From contig JAVGWX010000004.1 in NCBI GenBank assembly GCA_036924085.1, positions 77,797,090 through 77,861,089 on the forward strand: a DNA stretch of 64,000 bases, read 5' to 3'. Position 1 is the stretch's first letter. The number at the start of each line of letters is the position of its first letter. The position numbers and the translations under genes are program-made. This stretch comes from Ariolimax columbianus. Lineage: Eukaryota > Mollusca > Gastropoda > Stylommatophora > Arionidae. The notes below the pieces were generated by a model. That model was not told the DNA's origin. It searched no databases and saw only the letters and a program-made list of their open reading frames with translations. This document shows, one piece after another, positions 33,790 to 43,439 of the stretch.

Positions 33790-34080
33790 CTCCCCTATTC
33801 CAGGAAAAAGTGTTCTGCTCGCTCTTTTATTCGTGTACCTCTCTCATCGGGTATCGTTTCTAGAGCTTTCGTTAAACTCTGAAAGCCTAAACCAAATAGA
33901 AGACTTTTGGCTGGATGTGCAATGCACTCAGTTGGATGGTCTTTTACTCTGGAGTTAGTCGTTTCTTTCGACAATATCTTAGCGTGTGGCAGTAACCCTG
34001 TTCTGAAACTATTAAACACATCATATCGTCTCATGAGTTTGTAGAGTACATCTCAGGTGTAAATAGAGCAAAGGATAGTC
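33790..34080. other. Unassigned flank
   Basis: A 79-codon minus-strand open frame (33795-34034) shows no recognised motif. Nothing else is supported. Confidence 0.4.
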
Positions 34081-34084
34081 CGAA

Positions 34085-34700
34085 CAGTTACAGATTATAT
34101 GTTGTCATCTGTCAATCCTGGAGTGGGTTCGGAGGTGGCTGATCAAACCAATCCCAGCCCGAAATCGTTAGTCACACTGAGGGCGGAGAAACACTGTCTG
34201 ACCGTCAGACAACTCGTCTCTTGTTTCTCGCGTTGCACGTCTCCATACAGCTTCCTTGATTCTTGTCTGCTCCATTTGTGCCGTGGAAGCAGCGACTTTA
34301 CTACGCCAGGCAGAGCGACCAGCAGCAATGGACTCCCGATTGTCAAGGTCAATGCGCCAGTACTTCATTGAGACTTTCAGAGTGTCTCTGTAACGTTTTA
34401 TTTGGCCACCGCGGGCTCGCATGCCAGACTCAAGCTCACCATAGAATATGTTCTGTGTAAGCCGATCATGTGACACATGGACAATATGGCTGCGATTTGC
34501 ACATAGTTGTGTCGATGCTTGTCATGCCAGTCAGCAAAAGAGCATCTACGTCTGAAATCTGCCAACTGTACACAGTCCATGTTTTATAGGCGTATAGAAA
34601 AATTGGTAGGACGACTGCTACATGAACATTCAGATTATAGATAGTGTGTGTCAATGGACAGTATGGGTGTATGATTCTCGCCAACTCGCAAACATGTATA
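34085..34700 (-). pseudogene. LINE RT C-terminal half with terminal zinc finger
   Basis: Read from 34690 downwards: LNVHVAVVLPIFLYAYKTWT, then frame-shifted segments, RLTQNIFYGELESGMRARGG, QIKRYRDTLKVSMKYWRIDL, NRESIAAGRSAWRSKVAAST, and after a stop RFRAGIGLISHLRTHSR. Order and motifs (LYAxxTW, YGEL, GGQxKRYxDTLK, W..R..WR, RFRAxIGLxSHxRTH) are those of a LINE RT ending in a C2H2 finger, of which the Cys pair has been lost here. At least two frame changes and stops. Confidence 0.85.
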
Positions 34701-34799
34701 CTATTTCTGAGAAATCAAGCTGCATTTCTGGAATGTAGCCTTTTTTAACAGTAGCTCATGTTGTAAAATCTGCTAGAAAGTCTGCTATTAATATTAATA

Positions 34800-35305
34800 A
34801 TTATAATATTCTTAGTTGTTCATCACAAGCGAAGTTGACAACAGCATCAGACGTTTGGCTGTAAAGGCTAATCCTGGAACGACATGCCCATCCACAATTG
34901 GGGCACACATGTGGAGATCCGGCTGTGGAGTTGTGCGTTCTGTTGTTTTTTTTCAGTTAACACGCTTATGCTGAGCCTCCGCGATGGCTTTACTCTCTGC
35001 GATCTGAGCACCTTCGGTGATATTAGCGCGTCAGGTGCTACGGTTTTGTGAAAGCAGCTCCCAGGAGATGACATCAATTTTAAAGAATTTCAGAGATACT
35101 TTCTAATAGCCTCTGCAGCGTTTCCCTCCCCCCTGACAATCCCCCTTTCTCCCCCCCCCCCCTCTCCCAGATGAGAATCTGACTGATGTGAGTTAACCGC
35201 ATAACAGCTGGTTTGCGATGCGCTCATCTGGCATGCAAACAACATTTCCCGTCCATCTTATATGGGATGCATGCAGAAGTATATGGATACTAAACATGTT
35301 ACCCT
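34800..35305 (-). pseudogene. LINE RT C-terminal tail
   Basis: From 35300 downwards: LLHASHIRWTGNVVCMPDER then IANQLLCG, a gap with poly-C, KFFKIDVISWELLSQNRST, AEAQHKRVN and HVCPNCGWACRSRISLYSQT. It belongs to the same family as the copies at 26.5-27.5 and 60.0-60.6 kb, with the finger CPNC retained but its His pair altered. Multiple frame changes. Confidence 0.75.
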
Positions 35306-35812
35306 TGTTAAAAATTTCAGAAAGTCTGCACATTATATGTGTAAAGTTTGCGTTTATTTTATAATGTATATATTATAATACTTCTTTATGTGAAAGTGAT
35401 TTTGTCATGTTAAAAATAAAATCAGAAAAGGCTTTTGAAAAAAACCCACAACAAAAATATGAAAGCATAACAAATTGTCCAAGACCAAATAATCAAATAA
35501 AAAGTTAATCGAATTTCTGATGGCACTAAACTAAAGAGAACAAAAACGAATTTGCAGAATTTGACTTCTAAGAAAGTCTGTGATAGTTGTGGCCCGCAAA
35601 CAATGACGCAGATTTGTATCGCTAATACTAAATACAGTTAAATTATTGCTGACATCTATTTCAAACATAGAAGACTTTATATTGCACAAAGCATGTACAG
35701 AACAAGGTTAGCCATACATCGAAATGAAATCAGCTAGTGTTTATAAAACATGCCCAGATTTCGAGGGGAAAAGGATTGTTTTAATCTACTAGAAAATCAA
35801 TTCAGTTCAGTT
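35306..35812. other. AT-rich, no recognisable feature
   Basis: No coding or repeat signal identified. Confidence 0.45.
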
Positions 35813-35814
35813 TA

Positions 35815-36087
35815 TCCCGTAACCCCTCAGGATCTTGGGGCACACTTGAAGACACTCACACACGCCCACGCCATCTATCTCTGTCCGCTCATCCCGTAAC
35901 CCCTCAGGATCTTGGGGCACACTTGAAGACACTCACACAAGCCCACGCCATCTCTCTCTGTCCGCTCATCCCGTAACCCCTCAGGATCTTGGGGCACACT
36001 TGAAGACACTCACACAAGCCCACGCCATATACCTATGTCCGCTCATCCGTAATCCATTAGGTCGTTGGGGCACACTTGAAGACACGT
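35815..36087 (-). repeat. 77-bp tandem repeat of LINE RT terminal codons
   Basis: Units begin CCCGTAACCCCTCAGGATCT at 35816, 35893 and 35970 (period 77), with a diverged fourth unit at 36046. On the minus strand each reads RDRWRGRV, a stop, then VSSSVPQDPEGLRDE, matching the C-terminal residues of the LINE RT at 31.87-32.24 kb (GWRGVV..SSGVPQRPHRLRD). The array is therefore an amplified RT gene end. Confidence 0.85.
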
Positions 36088-36500
36088 CCGGTGAGGTTCA
36101 CGAAGGAGACTGTGAGTTTCAGGTCTTCGCCGGTCCCCCACAACTTTTCGAGCATGGTCGCTTCCCCAGGCCAGACTCATTTTCTTTTGTTTGCATAGGT
36201 GGGGCATTCTTGCAGAATATGTTTTGGTGTTTGATTGGGTGCTCCACAATCGCAGGTGGCAGTGTCCCTGAGACTCATGCTGTGGAGGTGGGCATTGCGT
36301 CTACATTGTCTCGTTCTGAGTCTGAAGGTCTTTGTCTTCCCATCTCTGCCAGGTTTGTCTATGCTGTCATTTTCTGGTTTGTATTCTTTGGGCTGTTCAA
36401 TCCATTCGAACAGATCATCAAAAGGCCCAACTGCGTTTTTCACTATTCGTCGTATTTCTACGTTCGTGATACGATCCTTATGTGTAACATTTAATTAAAT
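36088..36500 (-). pseudogene. Chimera: RT tail interrupted by RNase H-LINE tail
   Basis: Minus strand from ~36480: HKDRITNVEIRRIVKNAVGP then FDDLF, a LINE RT segment equivalent to VTNEE..IGPFEDLL at 31.9 kb. It passes in frame into EWIEQPKEYKPENDSIDKPG, FRLRTRQCRRNAHLHS, DTATCDCGAPNQTPKHILQE then CPTYANKRK, the zinc-knuckle tail of the RNase H LINE (CxC-x8-H-x4-C kept). After a stop the frame continues WPGEATMLEKLWGTGEDLKL. At ~36088 it returns to RT-tail sequence VSSSVPQRPNGLR. The RNase H-LINE piece thus sits inside the RT tail. I see no clear target-site duplication or A-rich tail here, so insertion versus recombination is open. Confidence 0.75.
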
Positions 36501-37020
36501 AATCCGAAAAAATCAGTCAGATTGTACGAAAAATGGCTAAGATGGCAGCAATGATATGATGGTTACACATGGGAACACCGGTTGAGAACCGCTTATCTAA
36601 AGCATTACCTGTTACGAAACTCCCTCCAGACAATTCTTGTGTCCTCTGTTGACGTCGATTGAAGAACAGTGTTGTGATTGGCTGCAAACATATGCACAGC
36701 ATTTAGTGAACCAATCACTGGGAAGGGAAGCTGAAACAGTCAGTGGACAATTAAACTAAAATATTTAAAAATAAATAATTAACAAATAAAAATGGCAATA
36801 CTTTACTGAGGAATGTGGGAGCCAAGAGTAAACAGGAGCAGGTGAAACAACATAGCTGATTGCTGGCGTCAGGGATAACGAACCATAGCTGCCAAGACCC
36901 ATCTACAGATCCACGCGGTTATCCTGGATAATATTCTGCAACAGAGCAGGATACCTAAGGAGAAGGGATCGACGAGGGAAGGCTAGTCTGGTACTTTAAA
37001 ATGTCTGGTGAAATTTAATG
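36501..37020. other. No recognisable feature
   Basis: Unassigned sequence. No repeat partner found in the window. Confidence 0.45.
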
Positions 37021-37021
37021 T

Positions 37022-37142
37022 GTCGGACCGAAAGGTGCAAGTAACGCAGTCGAGCTGTAAACTATGGCCCAACGCATCCCTTTCTCCGGACTACATTCTG
37101 CTACTTACGAATCCCTTTTCAGGGCTTAGTAGTTGAAGATTG
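37022..37142 (+). mobile_element. SINE type B, forward, no tail
   Basis: GTCGGACCGAAAGGTGCAAG, CGCAGTCGAGCTGTAAACTA, TTCTCCGGACTACATTCTGC and CAGGGCTTAGTAG. It forms the left arm of an inverted pair with 37190-37325. Confidence 0.82.
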
Positions 37143-37189
37143 GCTTGGCTTCGATTGGTTCGTTCTCAATCGCCTGCTATCAAACCATG

Positions 37190-37325
37190 AAAGGGCTTAA
37201 GTAGCAGAATGTAGTCCAGAGAACGGAATGTGTTGTGTCGTAGTTAACAGCTGGACTGCGATATTTTCACATTTCGGTCCAACACATCCGACTTCAGCAA
37301 GTGGGAGGTTGAGAATGAACAGAAA
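37190..37325 (-). mobile_element. SINE type B, reverse
   Basis: AAGTAGCAGAATGTAGTCCA, GAGAACGGAATGTGTTGTGT, CGGTCCAACACATCCGACTT. Only ~50 bp separates it from the forward copy, so transcripts through both could fold into a >100-bp hairpin. Confidence 0.82.
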
Positions 37326-37439
37326 AAGAAGAAGATACTGATCAAGATCCCACTTCTACTTTAGTAGGGCTTTTTAATGGATATGGAGAATGAGAAAGGG
37401 ATACGCGCTGGTTAGATTATTCCTACGGGATCTGATACG

Positions 37440-38100
37440 CTAGTCCGGTCAGACACAACATACCGACCAGGACGTCGAGTAAGGTTCAGGCACAACATAC
37501 TGACCAGGACGTCGCGTCAGGTTCAGGCACAACATACTGACCAGGACGTCGCGTCAGGTTCAGGCACAACATACTGACTAGGACGTCGAGTCAGGTTCAG
37601 GCACAACATACTGACCAGGACGTCGCGTCAGGTACAGGCACAACATACTGACCAGGACGTCGCGTCAGGTTCAGGCATAATATACTGACCAGGACGTCGA
37701 GTCAGGTTCAGGCGTAATATACTGACCAGGACGTCGAGTCAGGTTCAGGCACAACATACTGACCAGAACGTCGCGTCAGGTTCAGGCACAACATACTGGC
37801 CAGGACGTCGCGTCAGGTTCAGGCATAATATACTGACCAGGACGTCGAGTCAAGTTAAGGCATAATATACTGACCAAGACCCCTATCTCTTTCCCATTTA
37901 GCGACTCTTGGAAACAGACTGTATTAAAGGCCGTCTGGTTGACCAGATGTGGGTCGGTGTGATCCCCGTTGCAGTGATCGTCACGAAGATGAATCCAATG
38001 ACAATACAACCGCCTGGATGATCAATCCACCTTCATCAGCGCCCTCGAGGTGTGAGGAAAGCTGCTCCAATCCGCCACTTTACGCACTTTTCAGGGCTCA
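37440..38100 (+). mobile_element. Element C, forward, with 37-bp array
   Basis: Array at 37440-37880, about twelve units with CACAACATACTGACCAGGAC then GTCGCGTCAGGTTCAGG, alternating GTCGCG and GTCGAG subtypes. The junction is CTGACCAAGACCCCTATCTC. The body then runs CTTGGAAACAGACTGTATTA, TGATCCCCGTTGCAGTGATC, CACCTTCATCAGCGCCCTCG, truncated at CTTTTCAGGGCTCACAA where a SINE B begins. Confidence 0.88.
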
Positions 38101-38302
38101 CAACTGCTGCCGAGGACGGATGTGTCGGACCGAAAGGTGCAAATATCGCAGTCGAGCTGTAAACTAGCGACACAATGTATTGCGTTCTTCGGACTACATC
38201 CTGCTGATTGCAAAGCCCTTTTTAGGGCTTGGTAGTGGGAGACTGAGAACGAAGAAGAAGAAGAACGAAGAAGAAGAAGAAGGAAGAAGAAGAAGAAGGG
38301 CT
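38100..38302 (+). mobile_element. SINE type B with (GAA)n tail
   Basis: The best-preserved forward copy: GAGGACGGATGTGTCGGACC, AATATCGCAGTCGAGCTGTA, CGTTCTTCGGACTACATCCT, AGGGCTTGGTAGTGGGAGAC then TGAGAACGAAGAAGAAG. Inserted at, or recombined with, the end of an element C copy. Confidence 0.85.
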
Positions 38303-38795
38303 CACAACCAAGCAAACATGCTCATCATGAACATTCAAGAACAACAAAGTATTCTAATTTGGTTCTCCCTATCTAGTCTCATAAAGCCGTCAAATGTTGC
38401 CGACACGACCTGACATAAATCTGTTTAGCCATCAACGACCACCGTGTTTTCGACATCAACCAACACCCACCCAAGAAATAGATAATGGGATGACTCTTTG
38501 ACCCATGACCTTTAGTGAAATCAAACTGGCGGTGCAACCAGAGCAAACAGAGCCTATTATATTCAGCTATTGTACGTGTTTCTCACCTAGTGTTCAGTCA
38601 CAAAACACGCTTGGTAAGGTTTGCGACCCGTATAACTCCAGTAATGTCATGGTGATCTTGAACTTTAATATACCAGTAGAGTTCAAGGTTGCAGTTGAAG
38701 GTCGTAGAAATAGAAGAACTTAGATATAACAACACACAATTACCATATATATGTTTAAGATAAGGGAAGTGTATCGCCTAAAAGAGACAAACAAG
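38303..38795. other. No recognisable feature
   Basis: Contains a 72-codon open frame (38505-38723) without a recognised domain; not called as a gene. Confidence 0.4.
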
Positions 38796-38799
38796 AAAA

Positions 38800-39235
38800 G
38801 TGAGATTCATCCTTCCCAATTCAAATAAAAGATGTATTTTCTATGTAGCTGTGCTGCAACGTCTAAAGAACGCAAAGCAAGATTGAACAGTTAAATATAG
38901 CATAAGTGAGATTTTTCCGTCACAAAAAATCTCTAAATAGCGCAAAGCTTGTATCAGTTAAATATAGCAAAAGTGAAAGTCTTTCCTCACAATTAAAACA
39001 AAAAATCTTTAAATAGCGTCAAGCTTGTATAAGTTAACTATAGCAAAAGTGAGTCTTTCCTCACAATTCAAACAAAAAATCTCTAAATAACGCAAAGCTT
39101 GTATCAGTTAAATGAACCAAAAGTGAGATTTCCCCTAACAATTCAAACAACAGATTTCTAACTAACGTAAGGCTTGTATCAGTTAAATGAACCAAAAGTG
39201 AGATTCATCCGTCACAATTCAAACAAACAAAAATA
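38800..39235. repeat. ~74-bp tandem repeat, diverged
   Basis: Five to six units with GCTTGTATCAGTTAAATATA and AAAAGTGAGATT..CACAATTCAAACAAA. AT-rich and moderately diverged, so older than the near-perfect arrays elsewhere. Confidence 0.82.
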
Positions 39236-39399
39236 TCCTTTATTGGCAGATGTGTTGCCACCTCAAAAAAAGGGATAGCTGCACAGAACAGCAGAAGATG
39301 TTGCTTAACTAGTAAAACTCGGCATTTTGCCGATACCAGTGTGTATCGACAAACTACAGTTCAGGTGCCATCTCCGCGTGAAAGGGAAGGTAGGCTGCT

Positions 39400-39815
39400 A
39401 TGGATCTCTAGTGTACTCTAATGCCGTAATGGTACAATCTGAGAGGCTTTTCCCAATTCATCCATCCACTTAAAACTTTGTCTGCCTCTTGAACGACTGC
39501 TTCCACCCTACCATCCAGAATGGTCTTCAACAAGGAGGTATGTCTTGTTATATGGCCAAAATGACGTAACTGTCTAACCCTGATTTCGGTCACTAATTCT
39601 CCCTCCCCCCAACTTTTCCAATACCTCCAAATTTGTTGTGTTCTCTAATCAAGAAATACAACCCAATCTTCTATTTACCCACATTTCGAAGGCTTCAATA
39701 CTTTTTTTCCAACTTGTTATTCATTGTCGATGTTTCTGCGCCATAACGTAGTGACGAGTATACATAACACCTGACAATTCTCATTTTCAAATTCTGGTTT
39801 ATCTGTTTGGATGTC
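39400..39815 (-). pseudogene. LINE RT C-terminal tail
   Basis: Minus strand: LKMRIVRCYVYSSLRYGAET, a decayed segment with EVLEKLG-like sequence, then VTEIRVRQLRHFGHITRHTS and LLKTILDGRVE. LRxxxRCYVxSxLxYGAET followed by RxLRHFGHIxRxxSLxKTIL is the LINE RT C-terminal order. Stops and shifts throughout. It lies head to head with the related copy at 39.98-40.5 kb. Confidence 0.82.
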
Positions 39816-39984
39816 AGTATGTGTCGCTTGGCGACCGCAATACTGCACTAAACAGTAGAAGCTAGTGAGAAGAGACAACTTCACCAGATACAGTCATAGA
39901 GACCATTTTTGTGGCCGATAGAGTTGTCTCATAACAGATTAATTCTGTAGAAACGATATAGCTTTCTTGCAATGCTATGAGACA

Positions 39985-40500
39985 TACGCTGTTGTCCAAG
40001 GAGATATCTCAGAAACTTAAAATGAGAATGATTAAATGCTATGTGCAGTCAGTTTTATTGTATGGAGCAGAAACATGGACCCTGACAAAGAAACTGGAGA
40101 AGATTAATGAAGGCTTTCAAATGTGATTCTTCATAAGACTTGGACGAGTTTCTTGGAAAGACAGGAAACAAAAATAGTGAGGTTCTGGAAGAACTTGAGT
40201 TGGAGAAGATACTTCTGAAGGCAATAGTAAGCAGAAAAATAAAACACTTTGGTCATGTCAAGTGGCATGGCAGTCTGCTGAAAGTTATATTTGAAGGGTA
40301 AAGGGAAAGAAAGCCAAAGGGCGGCAGTGTAAAATAATGGACAGACAACTTCAAGATAAGGTCGGGACACAGTCTGACTGAGTGTACAGATGGACAGACA
40401 TCAAGATGTGGTCGACACAGTCTGACTGAGTGCTCAGATGGACAGACATCAAGATGTGGTCGACACAGTTTGACTTGTGTACCGACCTGACATGAGACAA
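39985..40500 (+). pseudogene. LINE RT C-terminal tail with 48-bp internal repeat
   Basis: Plus strand: SQKLKMRMIKCYVQSVLLYG, AETWTLTKKLEKINEGFQM, a stop, then VLEELELEKILLKAIVSRKI, KHFGHVKWHGSLLKVIFEG and KPKGGSVK..WTDNFKIRSG. At the C-terminus the segment HSLTECTDGQTSRCGR is repeated: period 48 bp (16 codons), about 2.5 units at 40352-40480. Motifs and order are those of a LINE RT tail related to 39.4-39.8 kb on the other strand. Stops after FQM and FEG. Confidence 0.85.
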
Positions 40501-40825
40501 AGACGGCTGAAGATCCATTACCGTCAGCCTTGGATGGGAAGACGGAACGATGATGATGATGACAAGCATATAGAGGCGATATTTCGGCTTTAATCACATT
40601 ACCAATCTTATATTTTAGAAATTTTTAATAACATATTTTCATAAATCTTCACTTCCTACCAAAAGTTTTACATTTCCAAAATTAATGTAAACATTTCAGG
40701 ATAAAATAACTATACATGAATGCATATATTCTACTTTTTCTTTGCTTGCTATGTATTTGATCCTAACATTCGTTGTGTGGCATTCTGCAGATGGACTGAG
40801 ATATCTGCATCTTCCTGGCAGGCAC
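40501..40825. other. AT-rich flank, (GAT)n run
   Basis: Short GATGATGATGATG near 40550 may be the 3' tail of the preceding LINE. Otherwise nothing recognised. Confidence 0.45.
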
Positions 40826-40827
40826 AG

Positions 40828-41000
40828 TTCTTCTTCTTCTTTTCCGTTTGTTCTCAAACTCCCGCTACCGAGCCATGAAAAGGACTTCGTAAGTAGCAGG
40901 ATGATGTCTGGAGAACGGAATGCGTTGTGTCGTAGTTTACAGCTTGACTGCGATATTTGCATCTTTCGGTCCGACACACATCCGACTTTCAGCAAGACAT
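40828..41000 (-). mobile_element. SINE type B, reverse
   Basis: CTTCTTCTTCTTTTCC tail, then GTTCTCAAACTCCCGCTACC, GAGCCATGAAAAGGACTTCG, GTCTGGAGAACGGAATGCGT and TTTCGGTCCGACACACATCC. Confidence 0.85.
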
Positions 41001-41164
41001 TTGTATGTACCGGGTTAGCCTTCTCTCTTCGATCCCTTCTCCTTAGCCAATCTGCCCTGTTGCAGCCTGTTATCCATGATCGCAACGTGGAGGTAGAGAA
41101 GGGTCTTGGCATCTCTGGTTACTTCCGCTGTCGGCAATTCCTTATATTCGAATTCAGACTACTA

Positions 41165-41410
41165 CAGTGTGGGGACGGCGTGGGCTAGTGGTTAAGTGTC
41201 ACGGCTCACAACCAGAAGGTGTTAGGTTCGATCCCCATCACAGCACCGCCGTTACCCCGGGGAAGCAAACCCTTAGAAAATGCAGGAGGAAGCAGGCTCT
41301 TACATAAAATGCATGCTGAAGTCGGATGCACTGGGTCGACAGGCGCAAAACAAAAACTACAGTGCAACGCACATCGCCTTGGGGGATTTGAGAACGGGGA
41401 AAAAAGAAGA
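41165..41410 (+). mobile_element. SINE type A, near full length
   Basis: Head with A box GCGTGGGCTAGTGGTTAAGT and B box TTAGGTTCGATCCCC, as in a tRNA gene, so RNA polymerase III transcription is expected. Body has CCGTTACCCCGGGGAAGC, AATGCAGGAGGAAGCAGG, ATGCTGAAGTCGGATGCACT and CAGTGCAACGCACATCGCC, ending GATTTGAGAACGGGG then A-rich GAAGA. The GCTGAAGTCGGATG.. part is shared with type B copies, which look like 5'-truncated relatives. Confidence 0.85.
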
Positions 41411-41639
41411 CTACTGCAGTCATAACTGCGTGACAGCAGCTGGAAGTCAGTTGGCTTCTACCAGATAAATTACCACGTACGGTATTCGGGCTAAATCTAC
41501 TAGTCGCCACATAACACAACATACGACAGCAAAAAGTAGCAAACGCTGCAGTTGTATCACTGAGAATTAGTTTAGAGGGCTACAGGCATCCCTTATTAGG
41601 GCTCGTGATTCTTCTCGTTAAGTACTATCTTTGGCTGAA

Positions 41640-41842
41640 GTCATTTCAAGAGTTACGTCATTTCCAGAGTTACGTCATTCCCAGAGTGACGTCATTTCTA
41701 GTGTTGCGTCATTTCTAGAGTTACGTCGTTTTCAGAGTTGCGTCATTTCCAGATTTACGTCATTTACAGAGTTACGTCATTTCCAGTGCTTCGGTATTTA
41801 CAGTGCTAGGTCATTTACAGTGCTATGTCATTTCCCGGATTA
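41640..41842. repeat. 17-bp repeat carrying CRE-like octamers
   Basis: About twelve units of AGTTACGTCATTTCCAG type. One unit has a perfect TGACGTCA (41687-41694); others have TTACGTCA or TTGCGTCA. These resemble ATF/CREB sites, but in a tandem repeat the match may be incidental. Confidence 0.85.
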
Positions 41843-41859
41843 TACAAAAGTACAAACAT

Positions 41860-42500
41860 CTCCGTAAAATGCTCTTCCAAACAACAAGGCCTAAAAACAC
41901 ACTAGCACAACAAGAAGGTAAAAAAAAACATACCAAATAAAACATGCAATGTTGTTGTTGTTGTTGTCACGAATCCAGCAGCACCTGTGATCTCGTCCTT
42001 CTGCACAATGCCATGTAATGATATATGCACGCGTTTATCAGTTGGTGTCTAAACCTAATACCGTACAAAGTGTTTCAGTTATCTGGCCTCGGAGGAAGAA
42101 GCATTGTCCGAACATTGTTGAGCATCTGGTGGTAAAGAAGATTAACAGTTTCGTAAGGCACTCGGGAATGTGTTGTGGCTGGCCCTAATATAACCAAGAG
42201 GTTCCCAATTATCGCTGTTGGCCTGGTCTTAAAAGCAGAGTAATCTGACGCTCAAAACAAATAACAATAATTTGCCATGGTCCTTTCGACACCCTTTGGA
42301 ACAATGTTAAGTAAAATTCGCTATCCACTCATTTCTAATTTGGGTCGTCTTCTTGAGCTTAACCATTGAGACGTCCAGCTGCTCTGGTCTCTATTTCCAT
42401 TGCTCTTTGCTAGGTGTTACTTAGCCTCCCTTCTCTAGTCACCGGTTCCTGGTGGGTTCCACTTCAGTGTACGTCTAGTTGTGTTCTTAAGTGTCTTTCT
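41860..42500. other. No recognisable feature
   Basis: Contains a short (GTT)n run near 41951-41966. No gene supported. Confidence 0.45.
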
Positions 42501-42504
42501 GAGC

Positions 42505-42945
42505 ATATTTCTTATGAGTCCTCAGACATTATTAGTCAGTCAAGTGAACAGGTTTATGAGGATATTTCAAACCAATCCCCAGACATTATTAGTCAGTCAA
42601 GTGAACAGGTTTATGAGGATATTTCATACCAATCCCCAGACATTATTAGTCAGTCAAGTGAACAGCTTTATGAGGATATTTCATACCAATCCCCAGACAT
42701 TATTAGTCAGTCAAGTGAACAGCTTTATGAGGATATTTCATACCAATCCCCAGACATTATTAGTCAGTCAAGTGAACAGCTTTATGAGGATATTTCATAC
42801 CAATCCCCAGACATTATTAGTCAGTCAAGTGAACAGCTTTATGAGGATATTTCATACCAATCCCCAGACATTAGTCAGTCAAGTGAACAGCTTTATGAGG
42901 ATATTTCATTCCAATCCCCAGACATTAGTCGATCAAATTAAATTG
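42505..42945 (+). repeat. 57-bp in-frame minisatellite (SSEQLYEDISYQSPDIISQ)
   Basis: About seven units of 57 bp (19 codons) plus shortened 51-bp units lacking 6 bp, so every length change keeps frame. The open frame 42414-42941 reads an acidic, Ser/Gln-rich repeat. After 42945 decayed units continue to about 43070 with stops. There is no signal peptide-like or domain sequence I trust upstream. Keeping frame could mean coding, but a 3n unit gives this automatically. Confidence 0.85.
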
Positions 42946-43070
42946 TTCTGATGATATTTCATTACAATCCCCAGACAATATTCAGTCAATTGAAATGCTT
43001 TCTGAGGACGTTGCATACCAATCGCCAGACATTAGTCGGTAAAACGAAATGCTTTCTGAGGATATTTGAC

Positions 43071-43438
43071 ACTGCTGTCGTGTCCTTGTAGTGTTTGAGG
43101 GAATGAAAGAGCTGACACCCTAACCTTAGGGGCACTGGTAGTTGTGACATCAGCTATGGATAGAGGTGCAATGCTGACCAACAACCGCCTATAAGATGAA
43201 GACATTGCAATCGCTGATAAAGCAATGCACAAATTGTGAAGTTTTGAAATCATTCGCGGGTCCAGCATATAGGTGTTTCTGAGAGGACGACACAGAAGGG
43301 TGTACAAAAAGCGAGTTATTAGAATCATCAGTATCTACACCCTCTTGTATTTAATAATTAGGATGAGCACCTATGGGTCTGCCCGGAATGCAGTGACGTG
43401 AAATCTTAACAGAACAGACGGGGATTGGCATATACGTA
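43071..43438. other. No recognisable feature
   Basis: A 98-codon minus open frame (43032-43328) has no recognised motif. Confidence 0.4.
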
Positions 43439-43439
43439 T

